A stretch of DNA of 64,000 nt from DATKNA01 sp963755755 (GCA_963755755.1 CAVWLJ010000008.1:124001-188000); one strand, 5' to 3'; positions 50,266 to 58,869 are shown, counted from the stretch's first letter. Notes: a model not told the origin generated them from the letters alone. A program made the numbers and translations.

Positions 50266-50735
50266 TCACGACCGTTCCCGCTCACGCCGACGCCGCCACA
50301 ACCGCGCTCGGCTGCGGGCGTGGGCGGGAGGGAGTGCGCGCACGTGACCGTCGCGCAGGGCGTAGTAGACCAGGGTGAGCAGCTTGCGGGCGGTGGCGAC
50401 GGTGGCGATGTTCGCGCCGCGACGGGCCGCCAGCTGGTGCCGGCGGGCAACCAGCCAGCCGGCGTCTGCGGGGGTCTTCTGCACCGCCTCGACCGCGGCC
50501 GAGCGCACCAGCGTGGAGCCCTGCTTGGTGAACGAGCCGCGGTGCACGGTGGCGTCGGACTCGCGGGGGCGTGGGGTCAACCCTGCCCACGAGACCAGGT
50601 GCGCGGCGGTCGGGAACCGGTGCACATCCCCGATCTCGGCGAAGAACACTCCGGCCAGGACCGGGCCGACCCCCGGCAGGGCCAGCAACGCCTGGTAGCC
50701 CGGTTCCCGGGCCAGCTGGGCGTCAACCGGGCGGA
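50266..50735 (-). pseudogene. IS110 family transposase, C-terminal domain fused to IS256 sequence
   Basis: VDAQLAREPGYQALLALPGV, GPVLAGVFFAEIGDVHRFPT, AAHLVSWAGLTPRPRESD and SFTKQGSTLVRSAAVEAVQ are the Transposase_20 (IS116/IS110/IS902) C-terminal domain, including the helix-hairpin-helix-like LPGVGPV and the tail with a conserved serine. The N-terminal RuvC-like DEDD domain of IS110 is absent; its place is taken in frame by IS256 sequence ending VQTCVIHLIR. End 50266. No catalytic activity is expected from this half alone. Confidence 0.8.
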
Positions 50736-51601
50736 TCAGGTGGATGACGCAGGTCTGCACGGTGGCCAGCGGGAACACCGCGTTCGCGCTGTCGGGCAGG
50801 CCCTTGAGCCCGTCGCAGACGATGAAGGACACGTCGACCAGGCCACGGTTCTTCAGCTCGGTCAGCACGCTCAGCCAGAACTTCGCGCTCTCCCCGGCGC
50901 CGTTGCCGGCCCACAGACCGAGTACGTCCCGCCGGCCTTGGAGGTCGACGCCGATCGCGGCGTAGAACGGCCGGTTGCCGACCTGCCCGTCGCGGACCTT
51001 GACGTCGATCGCGTCGATGAACACCGCGGCGTAGAGCGGCTGCAGCGGCCGCGACGTCCACGCCTGCATGTCCTCCAGCACCGCGTCGGTGATCCGCGAG
51101 ACGGTGTCCTTGCTACCGACGCCCCGTAGACCTCGGCGAAGTGCGCGCAGATCTCCCCGGTCGTCAGGCCCTTGGCATACAGCGACAGCACCACCGTGTC
51201 GACGTCGCGACAGGCGGCGCTGCCGCTTGGCCACGATCACCGGCGCGAACGTGCCGTCCCGGTCCCGCGGAACCTCGATCTGCGACCGGCCCGACCGCGT
51301 CGGTCAGAACCGTCTTGGTCCGCTTCCCGTTACGCGAGTTGGCGCCGTTGCGGCCCTCGACGGCGTGCTTGTCATAGCCCAGGTGCTCGCTCATCTCCTC
51401 CTCAAGGGCGGTCTCCAGGACCGTCTTGGTGAGCAGCTTGAGCAGCCCGTCCGGGCCGGTCAGGTCCTCCCCGCGGGCCCTGGCCGCCACCACCAGCTCC
51501 CGGATCGCGGCCCGCTCAGCCTCAGCCGGGGAGCCCACCTTCTTGATCGTCTTATCCAGCGAACCCACGTCCGCCACTGTCTCGACTGTCTCGGTCATCA
51601 C
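50736..51601 (-). pseudogene. IS256 family transposase (MULE), C-terminally truncated and frameshifted
   Basis: ATG 51601 begins MTETVETVADVGSLDKTIKK, then LLKLLTKTVLETALEEEMSE HLGYDKHAVEGRNGANSRNG (IS256 N-terminal region). Frame changes at about 51289 (one extra C), about 51220 and about 51118 separate this from VSRITDAVLEDMQAWTSRPL, YAAVFIDAIDVKVRDGQV (first catalytic Asp), VLGLWAGNGAGESAKFWLSV and VSFIVCDGLKGLPDSANAVF (second catalytic Asp). The part with the catalytic Glu is missing because IS110 sequence takes over at 50735. Confidence 0.85.
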
Positions 51602-51840
51602 TGGCCCTTCCCGCCGGTCAGACCGCCGGCGTGTCGAGGCCAGTTACACCGTTCGTCGGACAGTCCCTCCGCCCTCGCGGCGGTCTCTGTGACGGCTGCG
51701 CTTGCGACAGTAACCACAGGACGCATATGGCCGTGTGTCAGCCGTCTCTCCCCGCCGGTGCGGGGTAGCCTCCCAGCGGCTCGCAGCTGGACCCTTCTGG
51801 CGGCGGTCAAACACCGAAGGATCTCCAGCATTGGGGTGGC

Positions 51841-52656
51841 ATGCGCGTGCACGACAGCGATGTCCTAGCTGACGACAACGTGTCGGACGCAAGTCGAAAC
51901 CGATACAGCTCGGACATCGTCCTGGCGATGTATCTGCACGCGGAGTGGGGGGACCTGCTCGCCCCAGACGCCCCACCCATGCCCGCGCTCGGAGACGTCG
52001 CCGGCCCGGGGAGCTACTACCGGCAGGCGGCGAAGCTGATCTCCGGCTGGCTCGACGCGGAACGTGTGGTCGTCTCCGAGGCATGTGACGTGGGCGCCGG
52101 CACCGGCCGGCTCGTCCGCGAGATCAGCCTGCGGCAACCGGTGGATGGGGTACGCCTGACGGCGCTTGAGCCCTCACCCGCCTTCTGCGCTTGGGCGCGG
52201 TCCCTCCTGCTCGGTGCCCCCTTCGCCGGCCCCGTACCCCTGCCCGGCACCGCGCTCACACCTCGTCAGGTCCACGTCCCCGGCGCTCGACGGCCCGCAC
52301 CCATCGAGTCCGTCCGGGTGATCGAGGCGGACGCTGAGGCGCTTCTCGACTCGGCTGAGACGTTCGATCTCGTCACGTGCATGAACGTCCTCGACCGGGT
52401 GCCGAGCCCGGGCCGGATGCTCGATGCGCTGGCGCGGCTCGTCAAGGAGGCGGGGATGCTGGTGGTCGCCTGTCCCTTCGACTGGCAGCGTGAGTTCTCC
52501 TCCATCCGGGAGGAATGGTTCTACGACCTCCGGAAAGCGCTGGACCCGTTCGTGTGGCACATCGTCGGTGTGGCCGAGCTCCCGTACACCTTCGTGCAGT
52601 ACGACCGCCGTGTGAACCTTTACGCCAGCCAGCTTGTCGCCGCGATCCGCCGCTAA
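51841..52656 (+). CDS. Class I SAM-dependent methyltransferase
   Basis: 271 residues from ATG 51841. SAM-binding motif I is SEACDVGAGTGRLVREISLR; motif II is RLTALEPSPAFCAWARSLLL; further SAETFDLVTCMNVLDRVPSP and LVVACPFDWQREFSSIREEW, resembling the Methyltransf_11/DUF4498-like group with a C-terminal WFYDLRKALDPFVWHIV. The N-terminal YSSDIVLAMYLHAEWGDLLA suggests a helical cap. The substrate is unknown. It stands alone directly after the IS remnant, so it may be accessory cargo. Confidence 0.8.
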   Translation: MRVHDSDVLADDNVSDASRNRYSSDIVLAMYLHAEWGDLLAPDAPPMPALGDVAGPGSYYRQAAKLISGWLDAERVVVSEACDVGAGTGRLVREISLRQPVDGVRLTALEPSPAFCAWARSLLLGAPFAGPVPLPGTALTPRQVHVPGARRPAPIESVRVIEADAEALLDSAETFDLVTCMNVLDRVPSPGRMLDALARLVKEAGMLVVACPFDWQREFSSIREEWFYDLRKALDPFVWHIVGVAELPYTFVQYDRRVNLYASQLVAAIRR

Positions 52657-52723
52657 GGCTCACCCTCAGGATTCCAGGCTAGCGCCGGGATACGGCGCAG
52701 TTGCGGCCTTCCTCCCTACCCGT

Positions 52724-52880
52724 GGCAGGTGGTCGCGCCGGGGGGCGTGGGGAGGTCCTCGAGGTGCCTGTCGGCCGGGGGCTGTGCGGAGAGGGCTCGT
52801 GGCAGGTCGGGCGGGACGACGACGGCGTCGAGGTCGTTCATGATCTGCGCGGGCGTCCGCACGGGGTGCGCCGCGTCGGT
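52724..52880 (-). pseudogene. Possible YdeI/OmpD-associated family C-terminal fragment
   Basis: The open stretch VRTPAQIMNDLDAVVVPPDL then PRALSAQPPADRHLEDLP resembles the start of the C-terminal OmdA helix of YdeI-like proteins (pattern VPPDLxxALxxxPxAxxxFxxLP). It has no start codon with a ribosome site and stops after GATTCHG. It lies in a 380-bp region without other genes. The match is by eye and weak. Confidence 0.3.
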
Positions 52881-53037
52881 CGCTAACGGCCGGTGACTGC
52901 CGGAGGAACGTACGTCTGCGGGGACGTGTCACCGGACTGTCTTGCGGGACGCGGCCACGTTGGCGGCCCACGGGTAATGGGTCATCCCAGTCGTCGTTCC
53001 GCTATCGGCACACGTCCGCGGTCACCGGGCCGGCCGG

Positions 53038-53652
53038 TCACGCTGAGGGCGGTTCGGGCAGGAACGGCTGGGCGGCGAGGAACAGGGCTTGGTCGTAAGC
53101 GCGGGTGGCGTCCTCGGGCGGGTAGGGCAGTTGGCCGGACAGTTCAAGGCTGATCATGCCGTGGGCGACGACCCATAGGTGGGCGGCGATGCGGTGGGGG
53201 TCGCCGTGCAGGTCTCCGGTGGTGACCGCGGTGTGCACGGCGTCGACGAGCGAGCCGAAGGTCGCCCCGGCAGCCTGGTCGTCCTCAGTGCTTAGGTCGA
53301 AGCCGGGCGGGAGCGGCCCGAACATCAGCCCGTACAGCTGCGGGGCGGCCAGCGCGGCGCTGCGGTAGGCGCGGCCCAGTTCCAGCAGCGCGTCGTCCGC
53401 GTCCGCCGTCGGCGCCCCGGCCGCGGCGGTGAGTCTGTCGCCGAGGCGGCGGAATCCTTCGCGGCGCATCGCGGCTAGCAGGCGCTGTTTGTCTCCGAAG
53501 CGGGTGTACACCGCCATCGTGGAGGTGCCAGCGGCGACGGCGAGTCGGCGCAGCGACAAGCCTGCCATCCCGCGCTCAGCCAGCAGTTGGGCCGCGCAGT
53601 CGACCAGCCGGCCGGGCAGGTCGTCCGGGGCGTCGCCATTGACTGGAAGCAC
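53038..53652 (-). CDS. TetR family transcriptional repressor
   Basis: 204 residues from GTG 53652. DNA-binding domain: LVDCAAQLLAERGMAGLSLR, RLAVAAGTSTMAVYTRFGDK (helix-turn-helix), RLLAAMRREGFRRLGDRLTA. The C-terminal ligand domain (AYRSAALAAPQLYGLMFGPL) is of the WHG type. It should repress the divergent membrane-protein gene through the palindrome at 53664-53676 and probably itself. The inducer is unknown. Confidence 0.9.
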   Translation of the reverse strand: MLPVNGDAPDDLPGRLVDCAAQLLAERGMAGLSLRRLAVAAGTSTMAVYTRFGDKQRLLAAMRREGFRRLGDRLTAAAGAPTADADDALLELGRAYRSAALAAPQLYGLMFGPLPPGFDLSTEDDQAAGATFGSLVDAVHTAVTTGDLHGDPHRIAAHLWVVAHGMISLELSGQLPYPPEDATRAYDQALFLAAQPFLPEPPSA

Positions 53653-53663
53653 TACCCCAGCCT

Positions 53664-53676
53664 ATAACAACGTTAT
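53664..53676. promoter_or_regulatory. Probable TetR operator, overlapping the start codon of the membrane-protein gene
   Basis: Perfect inverted repeat ATAAC-AAC-GTTAT in the 22-bp gap between the divergent tetR (53652) and membrane-protein (53675) genes. Its last two bases are the first two of the ATG at 53675. TetR sites of this size (TATAACNNNGTTATA-like) are common for this repressor class. A repressor bound here would block initiation directly. Confidence 0.7.
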
Positions 53677-54400
53677 GACCCAGACCGGGGAGACTACCGA
53701 AAGTCCGGGCGTGACTGCCGGCCCGGCCACCGCCGCGCGTCGCCACAGCGGGCTGGCGTTCACCGTGGCGGTGACCGTGCTGGATGTCGGGGTTGCGCTG
53801 GCCGCCTACGAGATCGCCCGCGCCGCCGGCGCCGGCCAGGCGGCGGCCTACCTGGCCGGCAGTATCGGCCCCCTGCTCGGCGCGCTCGCGGTCTGGCTGC
53901 GCGCTCGGACCGTGAGCGGGGCGTCGGTCGCGGTGCTGGCGTTCACGCTGTTGTCCGCGGCGGCGGTCCTCGCCGGCAGCCACGACCCGCGGATGCTGCT
54001 GTACAAGGACGCGGTCGTCACGGCCGTCATCGGTGCCGTCTTCGCCGTGTCCCTGGCCTGCCCGCGGCCGCTGGCCTTCTACTTCGGGCAGCGCTTCCTT
54101 GCCGACGGCACCCGCGAGGGCATGCGAGCCTGGGCCGCGCAGTGGCCGCACCCACTGTTCCGCCGCGCCAACTACCTGATCACCACAGTCTGGGCCGCGA
54201 CCTACCTACTCGATGCAGCCGGGAAGTCCTACCTGATCAGCAGCGCCAGCTACGACACCGCCTACACCGGCACCCAGCTGCTACCCCTCGCCGCCGCCGG
54301 CGCAGCGACCGTGACCACCTTCGCCGTCATTCGGCACTACACCCGCGCCGCCAGCTCGACCCCCACCACCCAGGCCGAAGCGCCCCGACGTCAGCGTTGA
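53675..54400 (+). CDS. VC0807-like integral membrane protein
   Basis: 241 residues from ATG 53675. Six or so hydrophobic segments (AFTVAVTVLDVGVALAAYEI, AYLAGSIGPLLGALAVWLRA, VAVLAFTLLSAAAVLAGSHD, VVTAVIGAVFAVSLACPRPL, NYLITTVWAATYLLDAAGKS, LLPLAAAGAATVTTFAVIRH) with GQRFLADGTREGMRAWAAQW between spans 4 and 5. This matches the VC0807 family, membrane proteins of unknown activity often paired with TetR regulators. The start codon overlaps the operator, so there is at most a very short leader. Confidence 0.82.
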   Translation: MTQTGETTESPGVTAGPATAARRHSGLAFTVAVTVLDVGVALAAYEIARAAGAGQAAAYLAGSIGPLLGALAVWLRARTVSGASVAVLAFTLLSAAAVLAGSHDPRMLLYKDAVVTAVIGAVFAVSLACPRPLAFYFGQRFLADGTREGMRAWAAQWPHPLFRRANYLITTVWAATYLLDAAGKSYLISSASYDTAYTGTQLLPLAAAGAATVTTFAVIRHYTRAASSTPTTQAEAPRRQR

Positions 54401-54450
54401 CAGGCGATCGGTAAGCGATCGTGGGGGCGCCCGGCCTGAGGCGGGGGGGC

Positions 54451-54525
54451 GTGGACGTGCGCTTCGTCGGCAGCGGCGACGCCTTCGGCAGCGGCGGCAG
54501 ATTCCAGACGTGCATCGTCGAGTGA
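54451..54525 (+). pseudogene. MBL-fold metallohydrolase, 24-residue N-terminal fragment
   Basis: GTG 54451, preceded by a G-rich ribosome site, reads VDVRFVGSGDAFGSGGRFQT CIVE, the typical first strand and turn of RNase Z/arylsulfatase-like MBL proteins. It then stops at TGA 54525. The metal-binding HxHxDH part is absent. The remainder was evidently removed where the TPR gene now begins. Confidence 0.6.
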
Positions 54526-54584
54526 AACGCCTGCGGCTGGTGCCACCGATTCCTCGGTCAGCGCCAGTGGGTGAGACTACGAAC

Positions 54585-56024
54585 GTGGCGTATCGGCTGG
54601 AGCACGTGCTCTGGCTGACGGACCGACCAGAGCAGGTGGCCGGGCATGCCCTCGCTGCTGGCGACGCCGACCGTGCCGCCCGCGCGTACCTGCTCGCCGG
54701 TGAGCAGGCGGGCCGACGGTTCGCGGCCGCCGACGCGGAGGCGCTGCTGACCTGCGCCGTGGACGCGGCCCTCCTGGCCGGCGCGGCGGCCGTGGCCGGG
54801 CGGGCGTACCTGGCCCGGGGCCGGGTGCGGGACGCGCTGACCGTGTACCCGGGGGCGATGGCGGACTTCCACGCGGCGGTCGACACCGCCCGGAAGGTCG
54901 GGGACCGCCAGCTGGAGATGGTGGCGCTGCGCGAACTCGGCGGGGACGTGCCGATCTCCCTCGGACTGTCCGTTGTGGAGTGCGTGACGCATCTGTCCGA
55001 CGGGTTGGCGATCGCCGAATCCTTGGCGGACCGGACGATGGAGGCGGAGCTGTTGAGCCGTCTCGCGATCATCTCCGCCAGCCGGTTGCGGCTGTCGGAG
55101 TCGCTGGGCTATGCGCACCGGGCGGTACGCGTAGCCCAGGCCGGCGCCGACGAGCGCGCGTTGGCCTCGGCGCTGGACGGGTTGAAGAACAGTCTCGCGT
55201 ACCTGGGCGAGATCGACGCGTTGACCCAGGTGGTGGACGAGCTGGAGCCGTTGCTGCGCCGACACAACGACCTGTGGCTGCTGCAGTGGACCCTCTACGA
55301 GTCGGCGTTCGCGGCGATCGCCGGCGCCCGGTGGGACGACGCACTGGCCCTGATCCGGTCCGCGGTCGAGGTCAACCGGCGCAGCGGATACCGGGCGTAC
55401 GAAGGGTGGTTCGTCGGCAACCTCGGCTGGGTGCACCGGTTGCGCGGCGACTACGACGAGGCGGTCGCGTGCGGACGGCGGGCGTACGAGTTGAGCAGCG
55501 ATTCGATCCATCCGTGGTGGCGGGTGGCCATCTGCGCCGACCTGGGGGCCGCCCTGCTGGCGGCCGGCGCGCACGCGGAGGCGGTTGCGGTCCTGGAGGA
55601 GGGCGCCGGCCGGGACGTCGGCAGCGGCGGAGAGGGGTACTTCGTTCGTTGCCTGGCGCCGCTGGCGGCGGTGACCGGGGACTCGCAGCTGCTGGCTCGG
55701 GCGGACGCCCTGATGGCCGGCATCGACGCGCCACCCGGCAGCGCATGGCTGTACGGCGCGGACGCGTACCTGTGGGTGGGCCGGGCGTGGCTGTTGCACG
55801 ACGAGCCGGAGCGGACGCGTACTGTCATCGCACCGTTGCTGGTGGCGGCGAACCGGATCCCGTGGCGCCCCGTCCAGGTGCCGGCCCTGCTGCTCGACGC
55901 GCAAGCGGTGACCGCGCTCGGCGGCGACGCCACCGCTCCGCTGGCCGCCGCGCGGCAACTCGCCCGGCAGTACGGATTCACCCACCTGCTGCCCGAGCAG
56001 GCGCCCCGAGCGGCTCGCCCCTGA
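54585..56024 (+). CDS. TPR-repeat protein, apparently the C-terminal half of an AAA/LuxR-type regulator
   Basis: 479 residues from GTG 54585. The whole protein is helical repeats: PEQVAGHALAAGDADRAARA YLLAGEQAGRRF, DRTMEAELLSRLAIISASRL, DLWLLQWTLYESAFAAIAGA, NLGWVHRLRGDYDEAVACGR. These match the tetratricopeptide half of large STAND ATPases or adenylate-cyclase/BTAD-type regulators. The N-terminal ATPase half is missing; the sequence starts abruptly after the MBL fragment. As written it could be a scaffold only. Start and expression are uncertain. Confidence 0.65.
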   Translation: MAYRLEHVLWLTDRPEQVAGHALAAGDADRAARAYLLAGEQAGRRFAAADAEALLTCAVDAALLAGAAAVAGRAYLARGRVRDALTVYPGAMADFHAAVDTARKVGDRQLEMVALRELGGDVPISLGLSVVECVTHLSDGLAIAESLADRTMEAELLSRLAIISASRLRLSESLGYAHRAVRVAQAGADERALASALDGLKNSLAYLGEIDALTQVVDELEPLLRRHNDLWLLQWTLYESAFAAIAGARWDDALALIRSAVEVNRRSGYRAYEGWFVGNLGWVHRLRGDYDEAVACGRRAYELSSDSIHPWWRVAICADLGAALLAAGAHAEAVAVLEEGAGRDVGSGGEGYFVRCLAPLAAVTGDSQLLARADALMAGIDAPPGSAWLYGADAYLWVGRAWLLHDEPERTRTVIAPLLVAANRIPWRPVQVPALLLDAQAVTALGGDATAPLAAARQLARQYGFTHLLPEQAPRAARP

Positions 56025-56106
56025 CGGCCGCATAGCGGCCTTCCTCCCTCCCGGCATTGCAGTCGGCTTGCAATGCCAGCGCAATGGGCGACGCCATCGT
56101 GAGGAC

Positions 56107-57171
56107 ATGACCATCAACGAGAACAAGCTGAAGGAGTTCCTGAACCGGTTCGTCGGCGACCTCGGCGCGACCATCGCCGCGGGCAACGTCGTGATCGGGC
56201 ACCGGCTCGGCCTGTACCAGGCGCTGGCCGCGGGCCCGGCGACGCCGGACGAGCTCGCCGCGAGCGACCGAGACCGACCCGCGGTACGTCACCGAGTGGC
56301 TGCGCGGCCAGGCGGCGGGTGGCTACGTCGAGTACGACGCGCGACCGGCAGCTACTCGCTGACCGAGGAGCAGGCGTTCGCCCTGGCCGACCCGGACGGC
56401 CCGCTGTACGCGCCCGGCGCCTTCGTGCTCGCGCTCGGCGCGCTGCACGCCGAGCCCCGGATCACCGAGGCGTTCCGCACCGGTGCGCGGCGTCGGCTGG
56501 CACGAGCACGACCACGACGTCTTCGTCGGCTGCGAGCAGTTCTTCCGGCCCGGCTACATCGCCAACCTGGTCGCCGAGCTGGATCCCCGCGCTCGACGGC
56601 GTCGAGGCGAAGCTGCGGGCGGGCGCGAGGGTCGCCGACGTCGGCTGCGGGCTGGGCGCCTCGACCGTGCTGCATGGCGCGAGGATACCCGAACGTCGAC
56701 CGTTCGTCGGCTCCGACTACCACGAGGGCTCGATCGAGCTGGCCCGCAAGCGGGCCGCCGAGGCCGGCGTCGCCGACCGGGTCGACCTTCGAGGTCGCCG
56801 AGCGCGCAGGACTTCCCCGGCACCGGCTACGACCTGGTCGACCACGTTCGACTGCCTGCACGACATGGGCGACCCGCTGGGCGCGGCCCGGCACATCCGC
56901 GCAGCGCTCGCCGCCGGACGGCACCTGGCTGATCGTCGAGCCGTCCGCCGGCGACACCGTCGCCGACAACCTCAACCCGGTCGGCCGCGTGTACTACAAC
57001 TTCTCCACGTTCCTGTGCGTGCCGAACGCCCTGTCGCAGCCGGGCGGCTACGCGCTCGGCGCGCAGGCCGGCGAGGCGGCGATCCGGCAGGTCGTCACCG
57101 ACGCCGGGTTCACCCGGTTCCGCCGCGCGGCCGAGACGCCGTTCAACATCGTCTACGAGGCGCGGCCCTGA
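56107..57171 (+). pseudogene. Class I SAM-dependent methyltransferase (Rv2258c-like), many frameshifts
   Basis: The frame starts at ATG 56107 (MTINENKLKEFLNRFVGDLG, VVIGHRLGLYQALAAGPATP) and also ends in that frame (DGTWLIVEPSAGDTVADNLN to NIVYEARP at 57171). In between it changes at least eight times: about 56265, 56340, 56487, 56583, 56676, 56700, 56785, 56805, 56840 and 56918. The conserved parts are recoverable in other frames: AKLRAGARVADVGCGLGAST (SAM motif), FVGSDYHEGSIELARKRAAE, TTFDCLHDMGDPLGAARHIR. The family has an N-terminal winged helix and methylates small molecules. Confidence 0.75.
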
Positions 57172-57335
57172 GTCAGCGGCGGAGGTTCTCCGGCCGTCGG
57201 CCAAGAACCTCCGTCTCCAACCAGGCCCCGACCACCATCAAGGATTGCCATGTTCCCCTCCACGCGCACCTCGCTCGCCTGTTAACCGGCGAGAGGATCG
57301 CCGACGAGCATAGAAGGGCCGATCACTATCGGCGC

Positions 57336-57938
57336 ATGGCCGAGGCGCGACGAGCGCGGCGGCGCGCACGATCTCTCTGGCCGCGTCGTCCCCTCGACAG
57401 TTCGCGGGCGGTCGGCGCGCCTGACGTCCGGATCGCCGAGGCCAACCCTTCTCATCGCCGAGCCCTGCTCGCCTTCCTGCGCGAACTGTCGCCACGTACC
57501 GCCTACAACCGCTTCGTCACGCCCGCCCCGCCCGCGAGCGTCGTGGACGTGCACGTCATGCTCGCCAACGACGCGTGTCACCGGACCGTCCTCGCGCTGC
57601 GAGGAGAGGAGATCGTCGGTCACGCCCATGCCGTCGCATCACCCGATCGCGACCCGGTCGAACTCGGACTCGTCATCGCCGACGAATGGCAGGGCATGGG
57701 CCTCGGACCATGCCTCGTGCGCGCGCTCCTGGAATCAGGCCCAGCCGCCGCGGCCGACGAACTCGAATTCTTTGTCCTCGCCTGGAACACCCGGGCTCGC
57801 CGCATGATCAAAAACCTCTGGCCCGATGCGATCGGAGACCGGGAGGGAGAGCTCATTCACTACCGGGTCCGACGCGCACCCACTTCTACCCGCACCGTCC
57901 TCACATCCGCCGTCACGGCCGGCCGTTGCCGGACCTGA
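57336..57938 (+). CDS. GNAT family acetyltransferase
   Basis: 200 residues from ATG 57336. A basic N-terminus (ARRARRRARSLWPRRPL) precedes the GNAT core: PSHRRALLAFLRELSPRTAY NRFVTP, HRTVLALRGEEIVGHAHAVA, ELGLVIADEWQGMGLGPCLV (acetyl-CoA loop Q/R-x-x-G-x-G) and FFVLAWNTRARRMIKNLW. In the same frame upstream lies HLARLLTGERIADEHRRADH, which resembles small actinobacterial helical proteins but has no in-frame start; an ATG at about 57250 is one base out of frame, so a C may be missing there. The substrate is unknown. Confidence 0.8.
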   Translation: MAEARRARRRARSLWPRRPLDSSRAVGAPDVRIAEANPSHRRALLAFLRELSPRTAYNRFVTPAPPASVVDVHVMLANDACHRTVLALRGEEIVGHAHAVASPDRDPVELGLVIADEWQGMGLGPCLVRALLESGPAAAADELEFFVLAWNTRARRMIKNLWPDAIGDREGELIHYRVRRAPTSTRTVLTSAVTAGRCRT

Positions 57939-58002
57939 CCACCAGGCGGCCACTGCCTACAGGACCGAGTGAGCCACGACCAACGAGGAAGGAACCTCAA
58001 CG

Positions 58003-58212
58003 ATGCAAACGATGACGAACGTCCATGCCCTCACGCCGTGCGCGATCTGTTCGACACGCATGGCGATACCAGGCGAACCATGGTGCACCACATGCGACGC
58101 CGTGACGCTGCCCGCCCTGGTCCCGGACGGCATCGGCCTCCTCGGCCTGCCGCCCTCACCCCGACCTGCTACAACCCATAGCCGACCGACGCAGGTGACG
58201 AGAAGTCAATGA
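58003..58212 (+). CDS. Small zinc-ribbon protein
   Basis: 69 residues from ATG 58003 (an ATG at 58012 is also possible); AGGAAGG lies about 11 nt upstream. Two CxxC pairs, PCAICSTRMAIPGEPWCTTC, would bind one zinc. The C-terminal half (DAVTLPALVPDGIGLLGLPP) is hydrophobic and Pro-rich. Its stop overlaps the start of the next gene (ATGA at 58209-58212). It is in the accessory region; no family is known to me. Confidence 0.5.
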   Translation: MQTMTNVHALTPCAICSTRMAIPGEPWCTTCDAVTLPALVPDGIGLLGLPPSPRPATTHSRPTQVTRSQ

Positions 58213-58536
58213 TCACTCGCGTCTTCATACCGACGATCCGGGCCGGCAGGGAGGGAGGACTTCGAACAGTTCCTCCGCGAGACGGCCATTCCACTCGTGT
58301 CGCAGCAGTCGGGGCTCGTGACACAGAACGTCGGCAGGCGCCACGCCCCCTGTACCACGACGGACTATCTGTATTTCAGCGTCTGGGAGGACGTCGGCGC
58401 GACCAGAGCCTTCGCCGGTGAGAACTGGCAACAAGCAGTGATCACCCCGGAGGAGGCGCACTTGCTCGAGCACGCGTGGATCGGGCACTACGACGATCTC
58501 CTCAGGCCCGGCCAACTGGGGCACGCGCCGAGCTGA
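58209..58536 (+). pseudogene. ABM-like (antibiotic biosynthesis monooxygenase) domain protein, one frameshift
   Basis: ATG 58209 gives MITRVFIPTIRAGRE; near 58250 (GGGAGGGAGG) the frame changes and continues DFEQFLRETAIPLVSQQSGL VTQNVGRRH, TTDYLYFSVWEDVGATRAFA, EEAHLLEHAWIGHYDDL. The result is a 109-residue dimeric alpha+beta barrel. Such domains oxidise quinols or bind small molecules; many have no proven activity. It is one of three ABM-type domains in the window. Confidence 0.65.
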
Positions 58537-58869
58537 TCAGCGCATGACACGGCCAGCTTGCTCGCGATCCTTGGCGGCCTGGGCGCGGTCGGACTGGGAC
58601 TCGAACCGGTCCAAGGCCGCCTCCTCCCGTTGTCCCCAGCGGCGTCACGGCGCGCCGCAGCTCGATTGCGGGGCCTCGACGAGATCGGCGGGGTCACCGA
58701 CGCTCAGGTCACGGTCGCGGCCGCTCAAGTCCCGATCGACTGCGCCGCTACCCTGGTCCAGTGCTACATCCTCGATAGACACCACTCCTGCTGCCACGTC
58801 TCGGAGTTCGGCGACCAGGTCCTGTGCTCGGGCCTCGGCGTGACGATGATCGGCTATCGCATCCCTCAT
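58537..58869 (-). pseudogene. Degraded Arg/Asp/Ala-rich coiled-coil protein
   Basis: ATG 58869 starts MRDAIADHRHAEARAQDLVA ELRDVAAGVV, then VDRDLSGRDRDLS, AAARRDAAGDNGRRR in another frame, and EEAALDRFESQSDRAQAAKD REQAGRVMR in a third, ending at 58537. The spacing of Arg, Asp and Ala resembles the long heptad-type repeats (RDxAAxxRDxxAxxRD) of uncharacterised actinobacterial proteins. At least two frame changes make it a remnant. The reading is by eye and the function is unknown. Confidence 0.35.

Larger units (their letters stand above)
50266..51671 (-). mobile_element. Chimeric insertion-sequence remnant (IS256 left part joined to IS110 right part)
   Basis: From about 51671 leftward: a likely IS256 end (GGAGGGACTGTCCGACG, reverse strand, with GGTGTAAC downstream), then the IS256 transposase N-terminal two-thirds to about 50735, then the C-terminal half of an IS110-type transposase to 50266. 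No right IS256 inverted repeat follows, so the element cannot move as IS256. An IS110 insertion plus deletion, or recombination between two IS copies, would give this structure. Confidence 0.7.
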
